Of a stretch of DNA of 64,000 nucleotides, positions 37,720-46,514 are shown piece by piece (the stretch's first letter is position 1; each line of letters opens with the position of its first letter). Source of the stretch: an uncultured Erythrobacter sp. (lineage in GTDB: Bacteria; Pseudomonadota; Alphaproteobacteria; Sphingomonadales; Sphingomonadaceae); contig NZ_CANLMB010000001.1 of NCBI RefSeq assembly GCF_947492365.1, positions 620,001-684,000 of the forward strand, given 5' to 3'. The position numbers were made by a program, and so were the translations under genes. The notes under the pieces were generated by a model that saw only the letters and a program-made list of their open reading frames with translations, was not told where the DNA came from and did not search any database.

Positions 37720-38915
37720 CTGCAGCCACCGCACCGCAGGCGCGGCGTCAACCGCTGTGGTTCTTGATGCTATTCGCACTGGCGGCCGGAGGGGGCTCGG
37801 TTGCCTATGTCCCGCTTTTGACGGTTCTGCTGCCGCTTGAAATCACCCAATTGCGCGGGAGCGAGGATGTGCCCGCGCTCGCGTGGGTGACATTCTTCGG
37901 CGCGATTATTGCAAGCCTCTCGAACATTGCCTTCGGCATGCTGAGCGACTGGAGCAAAACCCGCCTGCCTTGGGTTGTCGGGGGACTAATCACTTCGAGT
38001 CTGCTGCTAATCGGGATCGGCCATGCGCGCGATCTGATCGAGCTGATTGTGCTGATTATGGCGTGGCAGCTGGCGCTCAACATGATGCTCGCCCCGCTGG
38101 TTGCGTGGGCCGGTGACTGCTTTCCTAATAGTCAGAAGGGCATGCTGGGAGGGGCGCTGTCACTGGCGCCTGCTCTTGGGGCGATGGCCGGGTCGCTGGT
38201 CACTTTCGAAACGTTTGTTGGCGTTGAATATCGCCTTGAATTGGTTGCTGTGATTGTTGCGACCCTGGTCTTGCCGGTCATTGTGCTGGGCAAGGGCAGG
38301 GTGCAGGCCGAGTTGATGGAGGATCGCCCGCAGGCGCAAGACGACGCCGCTCCTCTGATGCGGTCAATCGTTGTGCGGATGTGGATCGCACGTTTCCTTG
38401 TGCAGATTTCCGAGGCTGGCTTGTTCGCATTCCTGCTGTTCTGGTTGCGCTCGCTATCAGCTGGAATTCATGAAAATGCGGCGGCCAATATCTTTAGTAT
38501 TGTGCTGATTGTGTCAGTCCCGCTCACCATATTGTGCGGGCGCTGGTCGGACCGTTCGGAGCGACCGATTCTGCCGTTAGCGGTCACAGCGCTGCTTTCC
38601 GCCGCCGGACTGAGTGTGATGGCGGCATCGGGCGGGTTGCAAATGGCGATTGCAGGCTATGTCGTGTTTGGGATTGCGGCGTCGATTTTCCTCTCGCTCC
38701 ATACCGCGCAAACGCTGCGAGTTTTGCCAAAGCCGCGCCATCGCGGGCGCGACATGGGTGTGTTTAATCTAACAAATACAATGCCGTCTATGGTCATGCC
38801 GTGGCTGACCCTAGCGTTGGTTCCGGGTTTTGGATTTACCGGCCTGTTTGCGCTATTCGCCAGCCTTTCGGTGATCGCGGCTCTGCTTTTAGCCACCGCG
38901 CCTGTGCGCCGCTAA
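37716..38915 (+). CDS. Major facilitator superfamily transporter, sugar-related
   Basis: This 399-residue protein has about twelve hydrophobic segments and the MFS-style loop GMLSDWSKTRLPWVVGG after segment two. It starts at a TTG that overlaps the LacI stop (TTGA at 37716-37719), a sign of translational coupling, so it belongs to the glucan locus. It probably moves released sugars or oligosaccharides across the inner membrane. Direction and substrate are not visible. A GH3 lipoprotein gene with its own operator follows after about 100 bases. Confidence 0.87.
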   Translation: MTAATAPQARRQPLWFLMLFALAAGGGSVAYVPLLTVLLPLEITQLRGSEDVPALAWVTFFGAIIASLSNIAFGMLSDWSKTRLPWVVGGLITSSLLLIGIGHARDLIELIVLIMAWQLALNMMLAPLVAWAGDCFPNSQKGMLGGALSLAPALGAMAGSLVTFETFVGVEYRLELVAVIVATLVLPVIVLGKGRVQAELMEDRPQAQDDAAPLMRSIVVRMWIARFLVQISEAGLFAFLLFWLRSLSAGIHENAAANIFSIVLIVSVPLTILCGRWSDRSERPILPLAVTALLSAAGLSVMAASGGLQMAIAGYVVFGIAASIFLSLHTAQTLRVLPKPRHRGRDMGVFNLTNTMPSMVMPWLTLALVPGFGFTGLFALFASLSVIAALLLATAPVRR

Positions 38916-38956
38916 CCGCTTCACCCTTGCATTGATCCGTGAAAATTGTAGTGTCT

Positions 38957-38970
38957 TGAGAACGTTCTCA
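38957..38970. promoter_or_regulatory. Predicted LacI-family operator in front of the GH3 gene (perfect palindrome)
   Basis: TGAGAACGTTCTCA is a perfect 14-base palindrome with the AACGTT core of LacI/GalR operators. It sits 49 bases before the GH3 ATG at 39019. Near copies lie before the CBM-like gene (13/14) and the TonB receptor (10/14), so it defines the regulon of the local LacI protein. Confidence 0.8.
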
Positions 38971-39018
38971 TTTTGAGAGACTGAGACATCAAAGGTCTTG
39001 GGAGGGACTGCGAAAATC

Positions 39019-41403
39019 ATGCGTAAGAATGCACGGCTTTTTCTGGCGGGAGCAGCAATGGCTGCGCTGCTGACCGGCTGCACTATGGCACCGGCTGAGA
39101 CGGCGAGCAGTGTTGCCCCAACAGCAACGCCCGAAATGTCCGAAGACGCCATTATTGCCGACCTCGTTTCGCGCATGAGCCTTGAACGCAAGGTCGCGCA
39201 ATTGATCCAACCGCAGATCAATTCGGTGACGCCACAAGAAATGCGTGAATACCGCTGGGGCAGCTATCTCAATGGCGGCAATGGCGGGCCTTATGGCGAT
39301 GAATTCGCTCCGGCTTCGGAGTGGCTGCGCCTTGCTGACGAGATGTGGGATGCCTCATCCGCGCCGCTGGATGGTGATGAGCCCGTCATCCCGACAATGT
39401 GGGGCACCGACGCGGTTCATGGCCACACCAATGTGATCAGCGCCACAATCTTCCCGCACAACATCGCGCTCGGAGCGACCCGCGATACCGACCTTGTGCG
39501 TCAGATCGGCGCGGCCACTGCGACCGAAATCGAAGTGACCGGGATCGACTGGAACTTCTCTCCCACTGTGGCCGTCGCGCGCGATGATCGTTGGGGGCGC
39601 TCTTATGAAAGCTACTCCGAAAATCCCGAGCTGGTTGCACAAATGGGCGCGGCTCTGGTCGAAGGATTGCAGGGAACTCCGGGCGCAGACGACTTTCTTG
39701 GTCAAGGCCGTGTCATCGCCACTGCAAAGCACTTCTTCGCAGATGGAGGCACCGATCAGGGTGTCGACCAAGGCGACGTCAATGGAGACATCGACGAGCT
39801 GATGGCAATTCACGCCGTTCCCTATCCGATGGCAATCGACGCCGGCGTTGAAACCATCATGGCCAGCTTCAACTCGATCAACGGCGTCAAGATGCACGGC
39901 AACGGCGATCTTCTCACCGGCGTGCTGCGCGAAGAGATGGGCTTTGAAGGTCTGGTCGTCGGCGACTGGAATGCGCACGGACAGATCGAAGGTTGCACTG
40001 TCTCTGATTGCCCTGATGCTCTGCTGGCGGGTCTCGACATCTACATGGTGCCTGATGATGCGGTTGCTTTGCATGCGAGCTTGGTCGCTCAGGTGCGCGA
40101 TGGCACAATCCCCGAGGCGCGCGTTGATGAAGCTGTGTCCCGTGTCCTTCGTGTAAAACTGCGCGCGGGGCTGCTTGGGCCGGATGCGCTGCGTCCTTCG
40201 GCGCGGCCCAATGCGGGCGAATATGACAAGCTGGGAATGGCCCCGCACCGCGCCGTGGCACGCGAAGCGGTCGCAAAGTCGCAGGTGATCCTCAAGAACG
40301 AGGGTGTGCTGCCTTTGCAGGCGGGCGCGAATATCCTCGTCGCCGGTTCTGCGGCTGACAGCATTGCGCAGGCCTCGGGCGGGTGGACGCTTACCTGGCA
40401 GGGCGGACGCGAGCTGACCGACGACTATTTCCCCGGTGCGACCTCGATCTGGGCGGGCATCGAAGAGGCTGCGGGCGAAGCAGGTGGCTCCGCCACGCTT
40501 TCGCCAGACGGCAGCTTCGGCGAGCGGCCCGATGTCGCCATCGTCGTGTTCGGCGAAGAGCCCTATGCAGAATTTGCCGGTGACCGGAAAAACCTTCTGT
40601 TCGCTGACGAGGAAGGGCTGGCTCTGCTGCGCTCATTCGAAGAGCAGGGCATTCCTGCTGTCGCAGTCTTCCTTTCGGGCCGTCCCATGTGGGTCAACCG
40701 CGAACTCAACGCGTCGGATGCGTTTGTAGCTTCGTGGCTTCCGGGCAGCGAAGGCGCAGGTATTGCCGATGTTCTGTTCGGCAAAGTTCCCGCAACTGGC
40801 ACTCTGTCATTCAGCTGGCCGAGCGGCTGCGAAGGCGCTCCGCTCAACGGCTCTGAAGGGGCGCTGTTTCCATACGGCTATAATCGGTCGCTCGATGACA
40901 CCTCCGCGCTTGGTGCGCTTGACGAAAGCTGCGGCTTCCTTGGCGATGGGATGGCAGCAGACTGGTATGCCAATGGCCGTCTTTCGGCAGGCATCACCGC
41001 AAGCGCAGGCGGCACCGCTTTGCCGAACCTTCGCGGCGAAGCGGGCGGAGTGGTCGCGCGCGGTATCGACAAAGACCGTCAGGAAGACGCGCGCGAGTTG
41101 ACTTTTGGCCCCGGCGCAGCCCTGACAATCGCGGGTGAAGGTGAGGGCGTCTATGTCATCACCTACAACCTGCCTTCGGCTCCTGCGGGCACTGTCACAG
41201 TGACAAGCGGCAGCGCGGTTGATGATGTGACCCGCAGACTGACTGTCGCAGCCGGCAAGGGTTGGCGCGAGATGGTGCTGACCGAAGCATGCCTTGGCGA
41301 GCTGGGCGATGGCATCACCATCGCCACCGACGCACCGATGCAGTTTTCGGTCTCACAGATTTCGCGGCGCAACTTGCCCGAGGGGACCGAGTGCTCGTTC
41401 TAG
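39019..41403 (+). CDS. GH3 family beta-glucosidase lipoprotein (exo-acting)
   Basis: This 794-residue protein has a lipoprotein signal (lipobox LLTGC). The GH3 N-terminal barrel includes PTMWGTDAVHGH, KHFFADGG and the nucleophile region VVGDWNAHG with Asp316, followed by the C-terminal alpha/beta domain with VVFGEEPYAEFAGDRKN. A C-terminal beta-sandwich extension begins near residue 640. The pattern fits ExoP-type 1,3/1,4-beta-glucosidases. It would trim imported oligosaccharides in the periplasm. The ATG at 39019 is preferred over an upstream in-frame TTG because the lipoprotein signal starts there. A perfect operator is upstream. Confidence 0.92.
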   Translation: MRKNARLFLAGAAMAALLTGCTMAPAETASSVAPTATPEMSEDAIIADLVSRMSLERKVAQLIQPQINSVTPQEMREYRWGSYLNGGNGGPYGDEFAPASEWLRLADEMWDASSAPLDGDEPVIPTMWGTDAVHGHTNVISATIFPHNIALGATRDTDLVRQIGAATATEIEVTGIDWNFSPTVAVARDDRWGRSYESYSENPELVAQMGAALVEGLQGTPGADDFLGQGRVIATAKHFFADGGTDQGVDQGDVNGDIDELMAIHAVPYPMAIDAGVETIMASFNSINGVKMHGNGDLLTGVLREEMGFEGLVVGDWNAHGQIEGCTVSDCPDALLAGLDIYMVPDDAVALHASLVAQVRDGTIPEARVDEAVSRVLRVKLRAGLLGPDALRPSARPNAGEYDKLGMAPHRAVAREAVAKSQVILKNEGVLPLQAGANILVAGSAADSIAQASGGWTLTWQGGRELTDDYFPGATSIWAGIEEAAGEAGGSATLSPDGSFGERPDVAIVVFGEEPYAEFAGDRKNLLFADEEGLALLRSFEEQGIPAVAVFLSGRPMWVNRELNASDAFVASWLPGSEGAGIADVLFGKVPATGTLSFSWPSGCEGAPLNGSEGALFPYGYNRSLDDTSALGALDESCGFLGDGMAADWYANGRLSAGITASAGGTALPNLRGEAGGVVARGIDKDRQEDARELTFGPGAALTIAGEGEGVYVITYNLPSAPAGTVTVTSGSAVDDVTRRLTVAAGKGWREMVLTEACLGELGDGITIATDAPMQFSVSQISRRNLPEGTECSF

Positions 41404-41477
41404 GCGGGCGCGGATAAACAGGATTGCGGCAGGATCAGCGGGACGCCGGTGATCGGGCGCGATAGAGGGAGATACGA

Positions 41478-41497
41478 CGCGGGAGCCTAATCCCGCG
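41478..41497 (+). promoter_or_regulatory. Small hairpin in the GH3-symporter gap
   Basis: CGCGGGA (41478-41484) and TCCCGCG (41491-41497) form a 7-base-pair stem with a 6-base loop, about 20 bases before the symporter ATG. There is no T tract. It may tune translation or processing between the two genes; a role is not proven. Confidence 0.35.
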
Positions 41498-41518
41498 CGT
41501 CAGGGGAGTGAAACGGCG

Positions 41519-43102
41519 ATGACGCTGGAGACAATCGATATAATCATCATCGCGGGCTACGCGCTCGCGCTGCTTGGCATTGCAATATTTGTGAGCCGTG
41601 AGCCCAAGGGGCACAAAAAGAACACCGAGGATTACTTCCTCGCAGGTCGCGCGCTGCCATGGTGGGCAATCGGTGCCTCGCTGATCGCGTCGAACATTTC
41701 GGCCGAGCAGATCGTAGGCCAATCGGGTCAGGGATTTGCCATTGGCGTCGCGATTGCGGCCTATGAATGGCAGGCGGCGATTGTCCTGTTGATCGTGGCG
41801 AAATACTTCCTGCCGATCTTCCTCAAGCGCAAGATCTACACCATGCCGCAATTCCTCGATCAGAGGTTCGGGCACGGCGTGAAGAACCTGATGAGCGTCT
41901 ACTGGGTCGCGCTGTACACAGCCGTGAACCTTACCGGTGTCCTGTGGTTGGGCGGCCTGACGATCAGCACGCTGACAGGCGGCGAGGTTATCTATTCGAT
42001 GATGGCGCTGGCAGGCTTCGCCGCGCTCTATTCGCTCTATGGCGGGCTGAAAGCGGTCGCGCTGACCGACATTATTCAGGTTGTTATCCTGATCATCGGC
42101 GGGCTTGCGATCACGTGGTTCGCGCTTGATGCGCTTCCTGCTGATGGCGCAATGGGCGGCTTCAGCTATCTCATGCAAGAGATGCCGGGCCACTTCGAAA
42201 TGATCCTTGAACCCGGTGACAATGGCTATGACGCTTTGCCGGGTATCTGGACGCTACTGGGCGGACTGTGGGTGCTGCATTTTAGCTATTGGGGTTTCAA
42301 CCAATACATCATCCAGCGTGCGCTGGGCGCAGAGAGCCTGGGCGAGGCGCAGAAGGGGCTCGCCTTCGCTTCGTTCCTGAAGCTGCTGGTGCCTTTCATC
42401 GTTGTGATCCCCGGCATCGCTGCGGTCATCCTTGCACAGCAGGGCATGTTGGACGGTGATGTGCTGGCAGAGCGTTCGGACCAGACATACGGGCAGCTGA
42501 TGGGCTTTGCGCCTGCCGGTTTGCGCGGACTGGTGTTTGCGGCCCTTATCGCAGCTGTCGTCTCGTCGCTGGCCTCTATGATGAACTCGATCTCTACGAT
42601 CTTCACCATGGACCTGTATCGCAGCTGGCGTCCCGAGCAGGCTGAACAGCACTACGTGACCGTGGGGCGCCTTTCGGCCTTCGGCGCGATGGTGCTGGCA
42701 CTGATCCTGGCCGAGCCGTTCCAGGGCAGCTTTGAAAGCGCGTTCCAGACGGTGCAGGAATATACTGGCTTTATCGCTCCGGGCGTGGTCGTGGTCTTCC
42801 TGCTTGGCTTCTTCGACAAGCGGAGCAATTCGACTGGCGCATTCACAGCACTGTTCGGTTCGGTTGCGCTCAACTTCGCCCTGAAGTTCGGTGCCCCCGA
42901 TCTCGAATTCATCATCCGCATCTGGATCGTGTTCGTTGTGTCGCTGATTGCAGCCGTGGTCGTCTCGCGTTTCACGCCAGCTCCGGAAGAAGAGCAGACT
43001 GTTAAACTGCGCGACATCGCCTTTGCGACGAGTACGTTGTTCAACACACTCGCGGCGCTGACTGTCGCGATCCTCATCGGGCTTTACGTCTGGCTCTGGT
43101 AG
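41519..43102 (+). CDS. Sodium:solute symporter (SSS family, SGLT-like)
   Basis: This 527-residue protein has about fourteen hydrophobic segments. It has the family signature AGRALPWWAIGASLIASNISAEQIVG near the N terminus and the RALGAESLGEAQKGL motif between later segments. SSS members of this branch carry glucose or galactose with sodium, and the position at the end of a glucan locus supports a sugar cargo. It follows the GH3 gene by 115 bases on the same strand and ends at a strong terminator, making it the last gene of the locus. Confidence 0.9.
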   Translation: MTLETIDIIIIAGYALALLGIAIFVSREPKGHKKNTEDYFLAGRALPWWAIGASLIASNISAEQIVGQSGQGFAIGVAIAAYEWQAAIVLLIVAKYFLPIFLKRKIYTMPQFLDQRFGHGVKNLMSVYWVALYTAVNLTGVLWLGGLTISTLTGGEVIYSMMALAGFAALYSLYGGLKAVALTDIIQVVILIIGGLAITWFALDALPADGAMGGFSYLMQEMPGHFEMILEPGDNGYDALPGIWTLLGGLWVLHFSYWGFNQYIIQRALGAESLGEAQKGLAFASFLKLLVPFIVVIPGIAAVILAQQGMLDGDVLAERSDQTYGQLMGFAPAGLRGLVFAALIAAVVSSLASMMNSISTIFTMDLYRSWRPEQAEQHYVTVGRLSAFGAMVLALILAEPFQGSFESAFQTVQEYTGFIAPGVVVVFLLGFFDKRSNSTGAFTALFGSVALNFALKFGAPDLEFIIRIWIVFVVSLIAAVVVSRFTPAPEEEQTVKLRDIAFATSTLFNTLAALTVAILIGLYVWLW

Positions 43103-43139
43103 TCCCCTGGAGACAAACGCTAAAGGCGATATGAAGACG

Positions 43140-43172
43140 AAAAGGGGTGCGAAATGCACCCCTTTTCTTTTT
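43140..43172 (+). terminator. Intrinsic terminator after the glucan locus
   Basis: AAAAGGGGTGC (43140-43150) and GCACCCCTTTT (43156-43166) form a perfect 11-base-pair stem with a 5-base loop, followed by a T-rich run (CTTTTT). It is 38 bases after the symporter stop. This is the clearest rho-independent terminator in the window. Confidence 0.9.
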
Positions 43173-43310
43173 GGCTTACGCATCACGAGAGCGCGAAGAT
43201 CGTCAATACTCCGTCAGGAGAGTTTGCGAACTGTAGAAGTTCGTGTAGAAGTATTCAAAATCAAAACAGAACGGGCCGTTATTTAATTCTTTTCTACCTT
43301 GGGGGGAGTA

Positions 43311-43946
43311 ATGGCTCAATCACTTAACGATCCGAAAGCGTTTTTTGACGCGTGCCGCAGTTCGGTCATGGGACCGAAGCTTGATCAGCGCGAAGTGTCA
43401 GGAACCAACGATGTCATCGGCGGTCTCGATGGACTGCCTGTTTCTTGGGCCGCCTATGCGCTCGCGACAGCGTGGCATGAAACCGCGCATACGATGCATC
43501 CGGTGCGCGAAGCATACTGGCTGAGCGCTTCAGCTGCGAAGAGATACTTCATGCGCATGTATGATCCCAGCGGCAAACGACCAAAACTGGCAAGAGCGAA
43601 CGGGAACGTCCGGGTCGGCGACGGACCCAAGTTTTGCGGACGCGGCTATGTGCAACTGACATGGGCCAACAATTACAAGAAGGCTGGCAAACGCATCGGA
43701 GTCGACCTCTATGACCATCCTGAACTCGCGCTTGATCCGAACAACGCAGCATTGATCATGCGTTACGGTATGGTCGAAGGCTGGTTCACCGGAAGGGCGT
43801 TCAAGACCTACCTCCCATCGTCAGGAATGGCGAAACGGAGCGCCTTCTATCAGGCGCGCCGGATCATCAATGGACTGGACAAGGCATCGTTGATCGCGGG
43901 ATACGCGATCGAGTTCCAGGCTGCTCTCGTCAAAGGAAAGTGGGGG
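43311..43946 (+). CDS. GH19-type lysozyme/chitinase-like protein (phage endolysin-like)
   Basis: The protein of about 212 residues has GH19 features: AWHETAHTMHPVRE, with the likely catalytic Glu, and GRGYVQLTWANNYKKAG, followed by ALDPNNAALIMRYGMVEGWFTG. This form is common in phage lysins and prophage-like lysozymes that cut peptidoglycan. There is no signal peptide, so release would need a holin or lysis. The ATG at 43311 has a GGGGGGAG site. It stands alone, next to tRNA-Pro, after the glucan-locus terminator, and may be a domesticated phage gene. Stop codon ends at about 43949. Confidence 0.87.
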
Positions 43947-43955
43947 TAGAATAAT

Positions 43956-44032
43956 TGGTCGGGAAGAGAGGATTCGAACCTCCGGCCCCCGCCTCCCGAA
44001 GACGGTGCTCTACCAGGCTGAGCTACTTCCCG
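43956..44032 (-). tRNA. tRNA-Pro (CGG anticodon)
   Basis: The minus strand folds as a 77-base tRNA with encoded CCA. The acceptor arms CGGGAAG and CTTCCCG pair fully, the discriminator is A, and the anticodon stem CCGTC/GGCGG closes a loop TTCGGGA with CGG at 34-36. The T loop GGTTCGAATCC is standard. The lysozyme-like gene ends about ten bases from its 3' end. Confidence 0.96.
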
Positions 44033-44075
44033 ACTCAATGCCGCAGAGCCAATGGTTCTGCGGGGTAGGGGCGCG

Positions 44076-44104
44076 CGTATAGGTGTGGATGGGCGGGGTG
44101 GCAA
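44076..44104 (-). promoter_or_regulatory. Predicted promoter of tRNA-Pro
   Basis: On the minus strand TTGCCA (44104-44099) and TATACG (44081-44076) are separated by 17 bases, about 45 bases upstream of the tRNA. The -10 box and its GCGC discriminator are identical to those of the tRNA-Asn promoter in this window. Confidence 0.55.
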
Positions 44105-44132
44105 GCGGCCATTTCGCGCTTATAGACTTCCT

Positions 44133-45080
44133 ATGTCTGACCCAAAAGAATCCGGCGTGAATCCCCACCCCGAACAGCAATATCTCGACCTGATGCGCCA
44201 CATCTGGGAGCAAGGCAGCGAGCGTGTTGACCGTACTGGTGTGGGCACCCGCTCAATTGCTGGCGCGATGCTGCGCTATGACCTCGCAGGCGGCGCCATG
44301 CCGCTGCTCACAACCAAGCGGGTCTATTGGAAAACCGCCACGCGTGAGATGCTGTGGTTCCTCACTGGCGAGACCAATATCCGCCCGCTGGTGCTGCAAG
44401 GGGTGAAGATCTGGAACGAGTGGCCGCATGCGCGCTACATCAAGGAAACGGGCGAGAAGATCGCGCTCGACGACTTCGTTCAGCGGATTGCCGATGATGA
44501 GGCGTTTGCCGTGCGCTGGGGTGATCTTGGACCGGTCTACGGCAAGCAATGGGTCGACTGGCCGACTTACCGCTATCGCAAGGATGGCCTCTACGAGCGC
44601 GGCCCCGGCATCAATCAGGTCGCCGAAGTGGTCGAGAGCCTAAAGACCAACCCCGGCAGCCGCCGCCACATCATCGAAGGCTGGAACGTGGCCGAGCTTG
44701 ACCGGATGGCGCTGCCGCCCTGTCACAAGACCTATCAGTTCCATGTGAGCGGAAACAGACTCAATTGCCTGCTCTACCAGCGCTCTTGCGACGTCGCGCT
44801 CGGCCTGCCGTTCAACCTGTGGTCGGCTGCGCTTTTGACTTGCATGATGGCGCAGCAGACGGGTCTCGAACCGGGTGAGCTGGTGTGGATGGGCGGGGAT
44901 GTGCACCTGTACATGAATCACGCGCATCTGATCGAAGAACAGCTCTCACGCGAGCCTTCGGGCAAGCCCGTTTTCGAAATCACCCGAAAGCCTGAAACAA
45001 TTTTCGATTACAAAATTGAGGATTTTGTAGTGCATGATTACGCGCCGCAGGCTCCGATCAAGGCCCCTGTTGCGGTCTGA
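44133..45080 (+). CDS. thyA: Thymidylate synthase
   Basis: This 315-residue protein has the catalytic motif ALPPCHKTYQFHV with nucleophile Cys197, and the folate/dUMP-binding segments RSCDVALGLPFNLW and HLYMNHAHL further on. It converts dUMP to dTMP using methylene-tetrahydrofolate. It is longer than the E. coli enzyme because of the insert around GEKIALDDFVQRIADDEAFA, which some families have. The ATG at 44133 is chosen; the earlier in-frame start at 44052 lies in the tRNA promoter region. Confidence 0.95.
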   Translation: MSDPKESGVNPHPEQQYLDLMRHIWEQGSERVDRTGVGTRSIAGAMLRYDLAGGAMPLLTTKRVYWKTATREMLWFLTGETNIRPLVLQGVKIWNEWPHARYIKETGEKIALDDFVQRIADDEAFAVRWGDLGPVYGKQWVDWPTYRYRKDGLYERGPGINQVAEVVESLKTNPGSRRHIIEGWNVAELDRMALPPCHKTYQFHVSGNRLNCLLYQRSCDVALGLPFNLWSAALLTCMMAQQTGLEPGELVWMGGDVHLYMNHAHLIEEQLSREPSGKPVFEITRKPETIFDYKIEDFVVHDYAPQAPIKAPVAV

Positions 45081-45200
45081 TAGCATGTCCTTGACCGCGC
45101 TTTGCGGCTGACTTACCCGCTCCCAACAAGCCCTCACTGACGCAGCGTAAACACGCGCATTCACGGGCGGCGCTATGACTCTTTCTGGGAGAGCACCCCT

Positions 45201-46514
45201 ATGGCCGATTCGGCCGATCCGACCCCTCAAGGTGGCAATCGCCCCAAGCTCGCGCTGCATGTGCCCGAGCCAAAGTTCCGTCCGGGCGACCAGGCGGATT
45301 TTTCCGATATCGATATTGGCCAGCCTGGAGACCAGCCGCGTCCTGACGAAAGCACCAAGCCAGAGGACATGAAAGACCTCGCCTATGGCCTCGTGCGGGT
45401 GCTGGGCGATGACAACAAAGCGCATGGGCCTTGGGATCCGAAGCTCGATCCTGACACGTTGCGCACAATGCTCGGCCATATGGCAATGGTGCGCGCGTTC
45501 GATGAACGCATGTTCCGCGGTCAGCGGCAGGGCAAGACGTCGTTTTACATGAAGTGCACTGGCGAAGAGGCGACCAGCGTCTCTGCGTCGATGGCGCTGG
45601 CGAGCGACGACATGGTGTTTCCTTCGTACCGCCAGCAAGGCATCCTGATCGCGCGCGGCTATCCGCTGATCGAGATGATCAACCAGATCTATTCGAACAA
45701 GGGCGATAAGCTGAAAGGCCGCCAGCTTCCGATTATGTATTCGAGCCGCGAGCACAGTTTCTTCTCGATCTCGGGTAACCTCGCGACGCAAACACCGCAA
45801 GCGGTGGGCTGGGCCATGGCGAGCGCGATCAAGGGCGACAGCCGGATTGCGGCAACATGGGTGGGCGAGGGCTCAACGGCGGAAGGCGACTTCCACTCGG
45901 CCTGCACCTTTGCGGCCGTCTACAACGCGCCGGTGATCCTCAATGTGATCAACAACCAGTGGGCGATCTCAAGCTTTAGCGGCTTTGCAGGCGCAGAGCG
46001 CACCACCTTTGCCGCTCGCGCCTTGGGCTATGGCCTTGCGGGCCTTCGCGTCGATGGCAATGATGCGCTTGCCTGCTATGCCGCACAGCAATGGGCAGCG
46101 AACCGCGCTCGCGCCAATCAGGGGCCGACGCTGATAGAGTTCTTCACCTACCGCGCAGAGGGGCACTCCACATCGGACGATCCATCGGTTTATCGCAGCG
46201 CGCAAGAGCAGGATGAGTGGCCGCTTGGCGATCCGGTGATGCGGCTCAAGAACCACATGATCGCGATCGGTGAATGGGACGAGGAACGCCACGCTGCGAT
46301 GGACCTCGAAGCCGCTGAACTGGTCAAGAAGACCACCAAGGAAGCCGAAAAGAACGGCATTCTGGGTCACGGCTTGCACCACCCGTTCCACACTATGTTC
46401 GAAGACGTGTTTGAAGAGCTGCCTTGGCATCTTGAGGAACAGGCCGCGCAGGCGACCCGTGAGCGCAAAATCAAGTGGCCCGACAGCCACCCCAAAGATG
46501 GAGCGGGCAAATGA
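45201..46514 (+). CDS. bkdA1: Branched-chain 2-oxoacid dehydrogenase E1 component, alpha subunit
   Basis: This 437-residue protein has the thiamine-diphosphate motif GDSRIAATWVGEGSTAEGDFH...NNQWAISS (read in parts) and the phosphorylation-loop-like RAEGHSTSDDPSVYR segment. The N-terminal extension of about 60 residues is typical of Bkd E1 alpha. In the complex it decarboxylates 2-oxoisovalerate and related acids from leucine, isoleucine and valine. It begins the bkd operon; E1 beta overlaps its stop as ATGA and E2 follows. An E3 gene is not in the window. Confidence 0.9.
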   Translation: MADSADPTPQGGNRPKLALHVPEPKFRPGDQADFSDIDIGQPGDQPRPDESTKPEDMKDLAYGLVRVLGDDNKAHGPWDPKLDPDTLRTMLGHMAMVRAFDERMFRGQRQGKTSFYMKCTGEEATSVSASMALASDDMVFPSYRQQGILIARGYPLIEMINQIYSNKGDKLKGRQLPIMYSSREHSFFSISGNLATQTPQAVGWAMASAIKGDSRIAATWVGEGSTAEGDFHSACTFAAVYNAPVILNVINNQWAISSFSGFAGAERTTFAARALGYGLAGLRVDGNDALACYAAQQWAANRARANQGPTLIEFFTYRAEGHSTSDDPSVYRSAQEQDEWPLGDPVMRLKNHMIAIGEWDEERHAAMDLEAAELVKKTTKEAEKNGILGHGLHHPFHTMFEDVFEELPWHLEEQAAQATRERKIKWPDSHPKDGAGK

